This document shows, in pieces, positions 44,299 to 52,261 of a DNA stretch of 64,000 nucleotides. Within the stretch, counting starts at the first letter, position 1, and each line of letters starts with the position of its first letter. A program made the translations under genes and the position numbers. Origin of the DNA: Pseudomonadota bacterium. GTDB taxonomy: Bacteria > Desulfobacterota > Desulfarculia > Desulfarculales > Desulfarculaceae. The notes under the pieces are model-generated. The model saw nothing but the letters and a program-made list of their open reading frames with translations, searched no databases and was not told where the DNA came from. The stretch lies in assembly GCA_018819925.1 (NCBI GenBank), contig JAHJPG010000034.1, forward strand, positions 62,001 to 126,000, in the 5' to 3' direction.

Positions 44299-45762
44299 TT
44301 ACCTTTTGCCGCCGCCGGAGCCGCCGCTGCCGCGCCGGAAGTCCTCCTTGCGCAAACCGTGGCGCAACATCTTGAGGTACAGGGTCTTGGCGTTGAGCCC
44401 CGCCACCTGGGCGGTGTGGCTTACCCGGCCCTTGTTTCTTCTTAGTTGGGCGTCCAGGTAGTCCCGCTCGCACAGGGCCAAGTGATCGGCCAGGGGCCGG
44501 TCCAGATCGAGGACCGGGGCGGGTATGGGGGCCAGGACCGGGGGGCGGGGAGCCGCGCGGGGCGATGATTCGGTGGCCAAGTCAAGGCGCTCGATGATAT
44601 CGCCGGGGCACAGGATCACCGCCCGTTCCACCGCGTGCTCCATTTCACGCACGTTGCCCGGCCAGGCGTGGTTGAGCATTTGGCCGGTGGCCGCCGGCGA
44701 AAAGCCCAGCGCCGGCTTGTCGTATTTGGCGCTGAACATCTCCCGAAAATGCTCGGCCAAAGGCATGACGTCATCGCGGCGGTCGCGCAGGGCGGGCACC
44801 TTCAGCTCAATGACGTGCAAGCGGTAGAAAAGATCTTCGCGGAACAGCCCCTGGCGCACCGCCTGCCCCAGGTCGCGGTTGCTGGCGGCTATGATGCGCA
44901 CGTCGGCGCTGAGTTTTTCGTTGCCCCCCACCCGCTCGAAGCTGAACTCCTGCAAAAAGCGCAGCATCTTGGCCTGCATGTCCAGGGGCATCTCTCCCAC
45001 TTCGTCCAGGAGCAGGGTGCCCTTGGCCGCGGCCTCCACCCGGCCGATTTTGCGGACCACCGCTCCGGTGAAGGCTCCCCGTTCGTGACCGAAAAGCTCG
45101 CTCTCGATGAGGGTGGCGGGGATGGCCGCGCAGTTGATCTCCACGAAGGGGCCCTTGCGGCGCGAGGAGCTGTTGTGTACGGCCCGGGCCAGGAGCCCCT
45201 TGCCGGTGCCGGTTTCGCCGGAGAGCAGCACGGTGACATCGGTGCCGGCCACCGTCTCGGCCAGGCGGCAGGCCTCCTTCATCAGCTCGTCCTGAGCGAT
45301 GATGCCCGCCAGGGTGCGGGGCGGGCCCGAGCGCTGGCTCTCCAATTCCTTGAGCAGCCGGCGGCGCTCCAGGCAGCGGCCGAGGATATGGCGCAGTTCA
45401 CCGATGGTGAAGGGCTTGCGCAGGTAATCGGCGGCCCCCAGGCTGATAGCGTCCAGGGCGTGCTCCACCTCGCTCAGGCCGGCCATCAAAATGATGGGCA
45501 TGCCTGGAAAGCGGGCCTGCACCTCGCCGGTGAGCCTGGGCAGATCGGCGCCGGCAAGGCGCACCTCGGCCAGTAGCAAGTCAAAGGGTTGGCCGCGCAG
45601 GGCGTCTTGTACCTCTTCCATGCGCGGGATCATCGCCATATCGTAGGCGTCCTTTAAGCCGTGATGAATGCTGTCCAGGGTGGGTTGGTCTTGGGCCAAG
45701 ACCAAAACCGCCGGCCTTCTGGCCGGCCCGGTTGGCCTGGAAGTGCGGAAGCGGGCAGTCAT
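44299..45762 (-). CDS. sigma-54 activator with degenerate receiver domain
   Basis: The order is receiver (15-135), AAA+ (about 150-390), Fis-type helix-turn-helix. The AAA+ domain is intact: GETGTGKGLLA, GAFTGA sigma-54 contact, and LLLDEVGEMP. The receiver is not: the phospho-acceptor is Glu66 (FDLLLAEVRLAG), the acidic pocket is AQDQ and the conserved Thr is Ala (LMAGLSE). The Glu may mimic phosphorylation, or control may come from another signal. The HTH reads RVSHTAQVAGLNAKTLYLKM. Directly opposite, the divergent small gene has a consensus sigma-54 promoter, its likely target. The ATG has AAGGA upstream. Confidence 0.9.
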   Translation of the reverse strand: MTARFRTSRPTGPARRPAVLVLAQDQPTLDSIHHGLKDAYDMAMIPRMEEVQDALRGQPFDLLLAEVRLAGADLPRLTGEVQARFPGMPIILMAGLSEVEHALDAISLGAADYLRKPFTIGELRHILGRCLERRRLLKELESQRSGPPRTLAGIIAQDELMKEACRLAETVAGTDVTVLLSGETGTGKGLLARAVHNSSSRRKGPFVEINCAAIPATLIESELFGHERGAFTGAVVRKIGRVEAAAKGTLLLDEVGEMPLDMQAKMLRFLQEFSFERVGGNEKLSADVRIIAASNRDLGQAVRQGLFREDLFYRLHVIELKVPALRDRRDDVMPLAEHFREMFSAKYDKPALGFSPAATGQMLNHAWPGNVREMEHAVERAVILCPGDIIERLDLATESSPRAAPRPPVLAPIPAPVLDLDRPLADHLALCERDYLDAQLRRNKGRVSHTAQVAGLNAKTLYLKMLRHGLRKEDFRRGSGGSGGGKR

Positions 45763-45828
45763 GTATAAGCGTCCTTGAAAATTAGCCTGGGGCAGGGCTA
45801 TCCAATTATGCCGTCAAAGGCGGGGGTT

Positions 45829-45844
45829 TGGCCAGAGCTTTGCA
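45829..45844 (+). promoter_or_regulatory. sigma-54 promoter (-24/-12)
   Basis: TGGCCAGAGCTTTGCA has -24 TGGC, -12 TTGCA and exactly ten bases between the invariant GG and GC. It lies 64 bases before the zinc-ribbon gene start and in the divergent region shared with a sigma-54 activator gene. This would put the transcript start near 45856. Confidence 0.72.
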
Positions 45845-45907
45845 GCCCTTGTTTCGCGGCCCATACTGGGGTATGCAAAATAAATTGGTTCGACTTTGGA
45901 GGGACCC

Positions 45908-46267
45908 ATGCTCTGCGAGCAATGCAACAGCCCCATGGAGCCCGAAGAGGAGCGCGAGTTCGGCGGCCGCAAGCTATGCGAGGACTGCTATATCGATGCC
46001 CTGAGCCCGGCCAAGACCTGCGACCCCTGGGCCACCTACACCGCCAGCCGCCTGGACACCCAGGAGCTGAACCCGGCCCAGGAGGTGATTCTCAAGCTGA
46101 TAGCCCAGCAAGGCCACGCCACCCTGGCCGAGCTGATGAAAGCCACCGGTCTGGACGAGGCGGCCCTGATGCGCGAGATAGCCGCCTTGAGGCACATGGA
46201 ACTGATCCGAGGGGCCATGATGCCGGGCGGCGGCAGGGCTTTCAAGCTGTTCAAGGACCAGGGCTGA
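45908..46267 (+). CDS. small zinc-binding, winged-helix-like protein
   Basis: A 119-residue protein. Two Cys pairs, CEQC and CEDC, 18-20 residues apart at the N-terminus form a LIM-like or zinc-ribbon knuckle. After DPWATYTASRL, residues 55-115 look like a winged helix: ELNPAQEVILKLIAQQG, TLAELMKATGLDEAALMREI and a wing at MMPGGGRAFKL. It may be a DNA- or protein-binding regulator. It starts at ATG 45908 with GGAGGG upstream and is expressed from a sigma-54 promoter, presumably under the divergent activator. Confidence 0.75.
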   Translation: MLCEQCNSPMEPEEEREFGGRKLCEDCYIDALSPAKTCDPWATYTASRLDTQELNPAQEVILKLIAQQGHATLAELMKATGLDEAALMREIAALRHMELIRGAMMPGGGRAFKLFKDQG

Positions 46268-46295
46268 ACCGGCGCTTTTACAGGCTATGGGTTGA

Positions 46296-47330
46296 TTAAA
46301 TCCGCTTGATCTTCTCGGCGATGTCGAACTCCATCTCGGCCAGGGGACGCCGGCGCAAGCGGTGGGGCAGGGCCAGCAGGGCGGCCCGGTCCACGTCGCC
46401 GGTGGTGGCCTCGTTCCGGCCTTCCCAGGCGGCCAAGGTGAGCGCGCCCTTGAGCAGGGTTAGATCCCCCCGGTGACCGTCGGTGCCCAGGCCCAGGCTC
46501 ACCGCCACCACCCGCTCCAATACTCCGGGTGCGGCCTGCACCGAGGGCAATAGCTCCCGGGCCCGGGCGACGGCCGCGCTGATTCGCCGGCCCTCATCGG
46601 CCCAGGCGGCGCCGAAGGCGGCCGAGTCGGCCTCCCAGGCCAATTGGCGCACGATGACCTCTTGGCGCAGGGCGGGGTCGGCCAGGCCCCGCACCTGCAC
46701 GCACAGGCCGAAGCGGTCGGTGAGTTGGGGCCGCAGCTCGCCCTCCTCGGGGTTCATGGTGCCCACCAGGGTGAAGGACGCCGGGTGGCTAAGGCTCACC
46801 GACTCGCGCTCCACGCTGTTGACCCCCATGGCCGCCGCGTCCAAGAGCACGTCCACCAGGTGGTCGTCCAACAGGTTCACTTCGTCCACGTAGAGAATCT
46901 GGCGATTGGCCGCCGCCAAAATTCCCGGCGAGAAGCGGGCCTCTCCTTCGGTCAGGGCGGCCTCCAAATCCAGGGTGCCCAAGAGGCGGTCCTCGGTGGC
47001 TCCCACCGGCAGTTCCACCACCCGCACCCGCCGCTGCTCCACGGGCAGGGTCTCGCCGGCCTCCAGGCGTGCCTGGCAGGCGGGGCAGGGCCGGCCCGGG
47101 TCGCAGTTGTAGGGGCAGTCGGCCACCGTGGGCTGGGCGGGCAAGAGCTGGGCCAGGGCCCGCACCGCAGTGGACTTGGCCGTGCCCTTTTCGCCCCGGA
47201 TCAAGACCCCGCCCACCCGGGGATTGACCACGTTGACGATCAGGGCCAGCTTCATTTCGTTCTGGTCCACGATGGCCGCGAAGGGATAGGCTGTGGGGTT
47301 CACGGATTGAGCCGGTTTTTGCTTGTTCAA
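46296..47330 (-). CDS. chelatase AAA+ ATPase subunit ChlI/BchI-like
   Basis: An AAA+ ATPase: Walker A GEKGTAKSTAVRAL, Walker B ILYVDEVNLLDDHL, sensor region LVGTMNPEEGELRPQLTDRFGLCV. The extra Cys cluster (CPYNCDPGRPCPAC) replaces the usual acidic insert and could bind zinc or Fe-S, as in ChlI forms of anaerobes. It drives metal insertion into a tetrapyrrole together with ChlD and a large BchH/CobN subunit, which is not in the window. Magnesium or cobalt are both possible; cobalt is likelier in a non-photosynthetic anaerobe. Start is TTG 47330; a GTG at 47303 is the alternative. Confidence 0.85.
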   Translation of the reverse strand: MNKQKPAQSVNPTAYPFAAIVDQNEMKLALIVNVVNPRVGGVLIRGEKGTAKSTAVRALAQLLPAQPTVADCPYNCDPGRPCPACQARLEAGETLPVEQRRVRVVELPVGATEDRLLGTLDLEAALTEGEARFSPGILAAANRQILYVDEVNLLDDHLVDVLLDAAAMGVNSVERESVSLSHPASFTLVGTMNPEEGELRPQLTDRFGLCVQVRGLADPALRQEVIVRQLAWEADSAAFGAAWADEGRRISAAVARARELLPSVQAAPGVLERVVAVSLGLGTDGHRGDLTLLKGALTLAAWEGRNEATTGDVDRAALLALPHRLRRRPLAEMEFDIAEKIKRI

Positions 47331-47360
47331 GGCTGCTTCCCTGTGGCTGCGGGTTGGCGG

Positions 47361-47870
47361 TCAGTCGATCAGCACGAAGCCGTAACGGTTCTGCACCTCG
47401 TCCTTACTCTGCAACACCTGGCAAGGCAGGCCCTTCTCGCGGGCGGTGCGGTATACGTCGATGCCCATGGCCTGGTCGCAGGGGCGCACCTTGTCGGGCT
47501 GGGGGCAGGGCTGCCCCTGGTCCACCGCGCAGACCTTGCAAATTTTACAATAACGGATGCCAAAGGCGAAGTAATGGCCATCCAGGAAGGCGGATCGCTC
47601 CACGGCCAGCACCGCCTTGCTCAACAAATGGGCGTCATGGCCGTGGAGCAGAAGGATGTTTTGATAGCGCCGCACCATCTCAATGCACTCGTCTTGGCTC
47701 AGGCCCCGGGGGCCGCACTTGATGCTCCGGTTGAAGTAGTCCTCGCAGCCCCAGCGGCACTTGAGCACTGCGCGCGGGTCGAAGAAGACCTGCTCGGGAC
47801 CCAGGAGCGCCACGTTGCTCAGGCCCATCTGCTTGCCTTGGGAGATGTACCTATCCATGGTCTGTTCCAT
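47361..47870 (-). CDS. DUF2284 metal-binding protein
   Basis: A 169-residue Cys-rich protein: CRWGCEDY, SIKCGPRG, YCKICKVC and PCPQPDKVRPCDQAMGID fit the DUF2284 family, thought to bind metal or Fe-S clusters. Its role is unknown, but genes of this family are common near cobalamin and other metal-cofactor genes. It lies 30 bases ahead of ChlI on the same strand. A second in-frame ATG (47858) with GGAACAG upstream could be the true start. Confidence 0.82.
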   Translation of the reverse strand: MEQTMDRYISQGKQMGLSNVALLGPEQVFFDPRAVLKCRWGCEDYFNRSIKCGPRGLSQDECIEMVRRYQNILLLHGHDAHLLSKAVLAVERSAFLDGHYFAFGIRYCKICKVCAVDQGQPCPQPDKVRPCDQAMGIDVYRTAREKGLPCQVLQSKDEVQNRYGFVLID

Positions 47871-47876
47871 AGTGTT

Positions 47877-48781
47877 CTAGCTTATCCCGTAACCGGAGGG
47901 CGGTGGTGGTGCGTCTTTGCCGACATAACAATCAAAATCTTCTAAAGAGTTGTTAAGCGCCTTTTCGACATCCTGTTTGTTCGAAAATAGATTGTAGAGG
48001 GTTGCTGAGTCGTCACTGTCTTTCTTCACTTTAATTATTGCAGCAAAATCTTTACCTTTTCCGCAGCCAAAAGGATTATACCAATTTCTGTTTACCTTCC
48101 ATAATTGGTCCCACTTGTTTGCTAAAAACCAAGCAGCTCCGGATGTGCCTCTTTCGTCAATTCCGGCACAGGCTATCCAAACATGGTTATCATCATCTCT
48201 TGGTCTTACATTCTTAAGATGTAGCCAAAGCAATATTCTTTAGTATTCCTGGCTAACTGATACTTGCCGGATTTGTCAGTAATGGCATCAAAAGTATGAA
48301 GTGACAAAAAATAATTGCTGGGGCAAGCTTCAATTGATGCTGTTTTACCGTTTGATCCTGGCCCTCCAAAAGAAACACAACTTGCCAAGGTGGTTTCACT
48401 AAGCTCTTTATCTGAACAAAGGATTGGAGTAACAACTTTGTTTATACCGAAAAAGTTGGAAATATAATTGGCAGCCCTTACTTCACAGCCGCTTACGACT
48501 GAAGTGGCTGTCAAACAGGTTGTAACTTTGTCGCTTTCGACTTCTTCTGCTCTGGCATATGCATTTAGTTTGGATACTCCGCCATCATTTTTAAACGGAA
48601 AATTAACTAGTAAGGCGTATACCAAATAAAAATTATTTGGTTGTGTAAAATATTGGCCCATGATTTTTTTTATTTGCCAGCATTGTTTTTTTTGCCGAAA
48701 CCGAATCCATAACCAACTTAAGATGGCAACTATAATTCCACCCAAAATGTTAAAAAATATACTTTTTACATCCGAGTTCAT
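47877..48781 (-). pseudogene. AT-rich foreign gene with a frameshift
   Basis: Two overlapping frames read as one protein. The first (48781-48206) has a membrane helix IFFNILGGIIVAILSWLWI, then about 150 residues ending KEYCFGYILRM-stop. The second (to 47877) continues in another frame with DDDNHVWIACAGIDERGTSGAAWFLANKW and a tail rich in Lys and Asp (given here in parts: HVWIACAGIDERGTSG, AAWFLANKWDQL). A one-base change near 48205-48215 would join them. Base composition is far lower in GC than its neighbours, indicating recent transfer. It sits between chelatase genes. I do not recognise the family with confidence. Confidence 0.7.
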
Positions 48782-48793
48782 GGTCCCCCTACC

Positions 48794-50827
48794 TCACTCC
48801 CAGTGCTGGCGCACCAAATCCAGCACCCCCTCGGCGGTGAGGCGGCGCAGGGACACGCAATAAGCGCCCAGGTATTCGGCCAGGGCGCGGCAAAGGTTTA
48901 TTTCGTGATGATGCCCGGTGTCGGTGTCCACCACCACGAAGCGGGCCCGGAAGCTGGAGGACAGGCGGCGGGCCAGGTTGAGCACCTCCCGGTCGGCATA
49001 GCCGCCGTCGCCCCAGCCGTCGCCCCAGCCGCCGCCCTTGTTGCCGGCCTTGCCCGGATCGTAGCCCAGGCCCTGGCTGGCGGCCAGGGGCACGTTGGGC
49101 CGGCCGTCGGTCATGATTATGGCCAGGGGGGTGAGCTTGGGGTCGGCGGCCAGCTCCCGCTCCAGCACCGCGGCCAGGCTCACCAAACCGGCGGCCAGGG
49201 GGGTCTTGCCGCCGGTGGGCAGCTCGGCCAGCATGCGCCGGGCCACCTCCACGCTGGAGGTGGGGGGCAAAAGCTCCCGGGCCCCGCTGCCGCCAAAGGC
49301 AACCAGGCCCACCCGGTCGCGCTTCTGGTAGGCCTCGGTGAGCACCCCCAGAACGGCGGCCTTGGTCGTCTTCATGCGGGCGGCGGCGTTCATGGAGCCC
49401 GATGCGTCCACGCAGAACAAGAGCAGACGGCCCCGCCGGGCGGCGCGCACCTTTTCCCGGATGTCGGGCTCTTTGACCACCAGGGCCGGGCCGTCCAGGG
49501 TGCGGCGGCTTTTCTGATGGGGCGCGGCGGCCCGGAAGGTGGCGTCCAGGGCCAGGCCCCGGCCCAGGCGCTGGGACGAGGCCCGGATGTAGCGGCCCCG
49601 GGCGGTGGACACCTCCCGGCTGTCCCGGCGGCCTGCCTGCACCCGGCTGGTGGACTCCCTGGCGGGCAGGCGGGTGGCCACCGGGCGCACCTCGCCGGGG
49701 CTCAGGATGCGTAGGCCCCGCTCCTGGCCGGGCTGACCGCCGCTCTTTTGCATCTCCTGGCCCGGCTTTTCGCTACGGGAGGGGCGAATCTCCTCGGGTG
49801 GTGTTTCTTGCCGCAACACCCGGGGCAGGGGTGGAGGCTCTTGGGCCCGTCCCTCCCTGGCCCGGTGGGTCAGGGCCAAGGGCGCGGCCTCGTCCACCAT
49901 GTCCGGGGTCACGCTCCCCAGGTCCCGCCAGGCGGCCAGGGCCCGGGCCGCGCGGATGCAGGCCAGTTCGCCCCGCTGCCCCTGGCTGGCGGCCTGGGCG
50001 GCCAGCAGGGCGGCCCGGTTGCGGGCCTGGGGGCCCACCTCGACACGGGGCAAAAGTTCGCGGGCCCGGGCCAGGCGGGCGCGCAGGGCGTCTTCCCCGG
50101 TGGCCCACTCAGCGGCAAAGGCCTGGGGATCGCTCTCAAAGGCCAGGCGGCGCCGCAGCACCTCCATTCGCAGCCCAGGCTCCTGCTCCCCCCGCACCCG
50201 CACGCATAGGCCGAAGCGGTCCGCCAGTTGGGGGCCCAGGGGTCCTTCCTCGGGGTTGTAGGAGGCCACCAGGGCGAAACGGGCCGGGTGGGACAGGCTG
50301 AGGCCCTCGCGCTCCAGAAGGGCCATACCGCTGGCCGCCGCGTCCAACACCAGGTGGGAAAGGTGGGGGGGCAGCAGATTGACCTCGTCGATGTAGAGCA
50401 CCCCCCGGTGGGCCCGGGCCAGAAGCCCCAGGCGGGCGGCCAACTCGCCCCGGCGCACCGCCGCGCTTATGTCCAAGCTGCCGGCCAGGCAGTCCTCGCT
50501 GGCCCCCAGGGGCAATTCCACAAAGGGAGTGGGCGCTTGCCTCACGGGCAAGGGCCCACTCCGGGCAACACAGGAGGCGCACAGGGGCCCGGCCGGGTCG
50601 CAGCCCACCGGGCAGCCGGCCACCACCTCCAGAGGCGGCAGCAGCCGGGCCAAGGCCCGGGCGGCGGTGGACTTGGCGGTGCCTTTTTCTCCCTGGAGCA
50701 ACACTCCGCCCAGGCCCAGGTCCACCCCTAGGAGCAACAGGGCCGTCTTTAGCCGCTCTTGGCCCACGATGGCCGCGAAGGGGTAAACCGGCTGGACGGA
50801 TGCGGGGGTGGGGCGGGACGGTCTCAC
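48794..50827 (-). CDS. chelatase subunit ChlD/BchD-like (AAA+ plus VWA)
   Basis: A 677-residue protein. The N-terminal half is ChlI-like AAA+ (GEKGTAKSTAARAL, VLYIDEVNLLPPHL) with its own Cys cluster CPVGCDPAGPLCASC. A long basic linker follows. The C-terminal 190 residues form a VWA domain with MIDAS FCVDASGSM, a Thr in TGGKTPLAAGL and MTDGRPNVP. ChlD bridges ChlI to the tetrapyrrole-binding subunit in Mg or cobalt chelatases. Start is GTG 50827 with GGAG ten bases upstream. It is transcribed toward the AT-rich gene and ChlI. Confidence 0.87.
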   Translation of the reverse strand: MRPSRPTPASVQPVYPFAAIVGQERLKTALLLLGVDLGLGGVLLQGEKGTAKSTAARALARLLPPLEVVAGCPVGCDPAGPLCASCVARSGPLPVRQAPTPFVELPLGASEDCLAGSLDISAAVRRGELAARLGLLARAHRGVLYIDEVNLLPPHLSHLVLDAAASGMALLEREGLSLSHPARFALVASYNPEEGPLGPQLADRFGLCVRVRGEQEPGLRMEVLRRRLAFESDPQAFAAEWATGEDALRARLARARELLPRVEVGPQARNRAALLAAQAASQGQRGELACIRAARALAAWRDLGSVTPDMVDEAAPLALTHRAREGRAQEPPPLPRVLRQETPPEEIRPSRSEKPGQEMQKSGGQPGQERGLRILSPGEVRPVATRLPARESTSRVQAGRRDSREVSTARGRYIRASSQRLGRGLALDATFRAAAPHQKSRRTLDGPALVVKEPDIREKVRAARRGRLLLFCVDASGSMNAAARMKTTKAAVLGVLTEAYQKRDRVGLVAFGGSGARELLPPTSSVEVARRMLAELPTGGKTPLAAGLVSLAAVLERELAADPKLTPLAIIMTDGRPNVPLAASQGLGYDPGKAGNKGGGWGDGWGDGGYADREVLNLARRLSSSFRARFVVVDTDTGHHHEINLCRALAEYLGAYCVSLRRLTAEGVLDLVRQHWE

Positions 50828-51262
50828 CAGGCTTCGGCTCCGCTAAAGGGGTGCCCTTGGAGTATATGGGGGCCAAGAGGAGGTGTAAAGGCAGCCCTGG
50901 ACAACCGTAAAGGATCGAGTGCCTCCAGGGCATTAAAATATATTAACCAAATGGGTATACATAGTTATAACCGATTTGACCCTGAGCCTTTAAAAATTGC
51001 ATGATTACCCAGTAATTGCGGTGTGACGAGCACTTAAGCACAATGCCTCCTGCTTTTTTCGTCATGCACCATCGATCCTCTGTCAAGCACCAGCATCGCG
51101 CCGCAAACCAACCTCGAAAAACACCGTCTGCTGCGTTCGGATTTTCCGTGTCTGAGGTAGTCCGTTGCGCCGTGGCGGTGAAGTGCGAACCGACGCAAAA
51201 CGTTGGCGTTAATTTTGTTTCCCTGGACCGTTGGGGACGGGGGGGCAAGGAGGGAAAGGGAG
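50828..51262. other. divergent intergenic region before the hydrogenase operon
   Basis: 435 bases between the leftward chelatase gene and the rightward hydrogenase genes. I see no gene with family features; the minus frames at 50943-51480 are probably chance. An AT-rich section (50930-51000) holds an imperfect inverted repeat, GGGTATA...TTATAACC (50953-50972), which could be an operator. No sigma-54 site with correct spacing is present. The hydrogenase promoter should lie here but I could not place it. Confidence 0.4.
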
Positions 51263-52201
51263 ATGGAGATAAAGGCAGAGGTTTTAGAAAAAATCGAGTC
51301 CAAAGGGGTTAACCGCCGGGAGTTCATAAAATACGCCACGGTGGTGACCTCGGTCCTGGGCTTGGCGCCCAGCATGGTGCCCAAGGTGGCCGAGGCCATG
51401 GCCATCAAGAAGCGCCCCACGGTGATCTGGCTGCACTTCGCCGAGTGCACCGGGTGCAGCGAGGCCTTCATCCGCACCACCTACCCCTGGATCGACCAAA
51501 TCGTCTTGGACGTGCTCAACGTGGCCTACCATGAGACCATCATGGCGCCGTCCGGACACAACGCCGAAAAATCGCTTACCGATGCCATGAAGGAGTACGA
51601 CGGCAAGTACATCCTGGTATGCGAGGGGGGAATTCCCACCAAAAACAAAGGGATATACGGCAAGGTCGCCGGCCACACCATGCTGGACATGGCCAAGAAG
51701 GCCACCAAGCATGCCCTGGCCACCATCTGCGTGGGCAACTGCGCCAGTTTCGGCGGCGTGCAGGCGGCCGCGCCCAACCCCACCAAGGCCATGAGCGTAG
51801 GCAAGGCCACCGGCACCAAGACGGTGAACATCGCCGGCTGTCCGCCCAACCCGGTGAACATAGTGGCCACGGTGGTGCATTTCCTGCTTTTGGGCAAGTT
51901 GCCGGCCCTGGACAGCAACGGTCGTCCCCTGTTCGCCTATGGCTACACCATCCACGAAAAATGCCCCCGCCGGTCCCACTACGAGAACAACGAATTCGTA
52001 AAGAAATTCGGAGATGCGGGCGCCATGAAGGGCTACTGCCTGGCGGAGGTGGGGTGCAAGGGGCCCAACACTTACAACAACTGCCCCATCGTCAAGTTCA
52101 ACGACGGCACCAACTGGCCCATCGGGGCGGGCCACCCCTGCATCGGCTGTTCCGAGCCCAATTTCTGGGACACTCAGTCCCCCTTCTATGAGCCTATCTA
52201 A
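51263..52201 (+). CDS. periplasmic [NiFe] hydrogenase small subunit
   Basis: A Tat signal (NRREFIKYATVVTSVLGL) shows export with the folded large subunit. Cluster ligands of the mature protein are present: CTGC at the proximal [4Fe-4S] site, VGNCASFGG, AGCPPNP, then HEKCPRRSHYE and CKGPNTYNNCP, and HPCIGC at the end, with Pro in NWP where the medial [3Fe-4S] cluster lacks a fourth Cys. It carries electrons from the NiFe centre. The ATG at 51263 is chosen; the frame upstream to 51203 would put residues before the Tat motif. No cytochrome partner gene follows. Confidence 0.93.
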   Translation: MEIKAEVLEKIESKGVNRREFIKYATVVTSVLGLAPSMVPKVAEAMAIKKRPTVIWLHFAECTGCSEAFIRTTYPWIDQIVLDVLNVAYHETIMAPSGHNAEKSLTDAMKEYDGKYILVCEGGIPTKNKGIYGKVAGHTMLDMAKKATKHALATICVGNCASFGGVQAAAPNPTKAMSVGKATGTKTVNIAGCPPNPVNIVATVVHFLLLGKLPALDSNGRPLFAYGYTIHEKCPRRSHYENNEFVKKFGDAGAMKGYCLAEVGCKGPNTYNNCPIVKFNDGTNWPIGAGHPCIGCSEPNFWDTQSPFYEPI

Positions 52202-52261
52202 GCCGGGCCGATGGAAGGTTTAGGTAAAAAAAACCTCGCTCCATGAAGGAGGACGATTCAG

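Noticed and set aside
51175-51195. TGGCGGTGAAGTGCGA as a sigma-54 promoter for the hydrogenase.
   Set aside because: Spacing between GG and GC is nine bases and the -12 TT is missing.
50943-51480. Minus-strand frames of 101 and 148 residues before the hydrogenase operon as genes or a transposase remnant.
   Set aside because: No recognisable motif; they overlap the hydrogenase start region on the opposite strand and share no features with known transposases.
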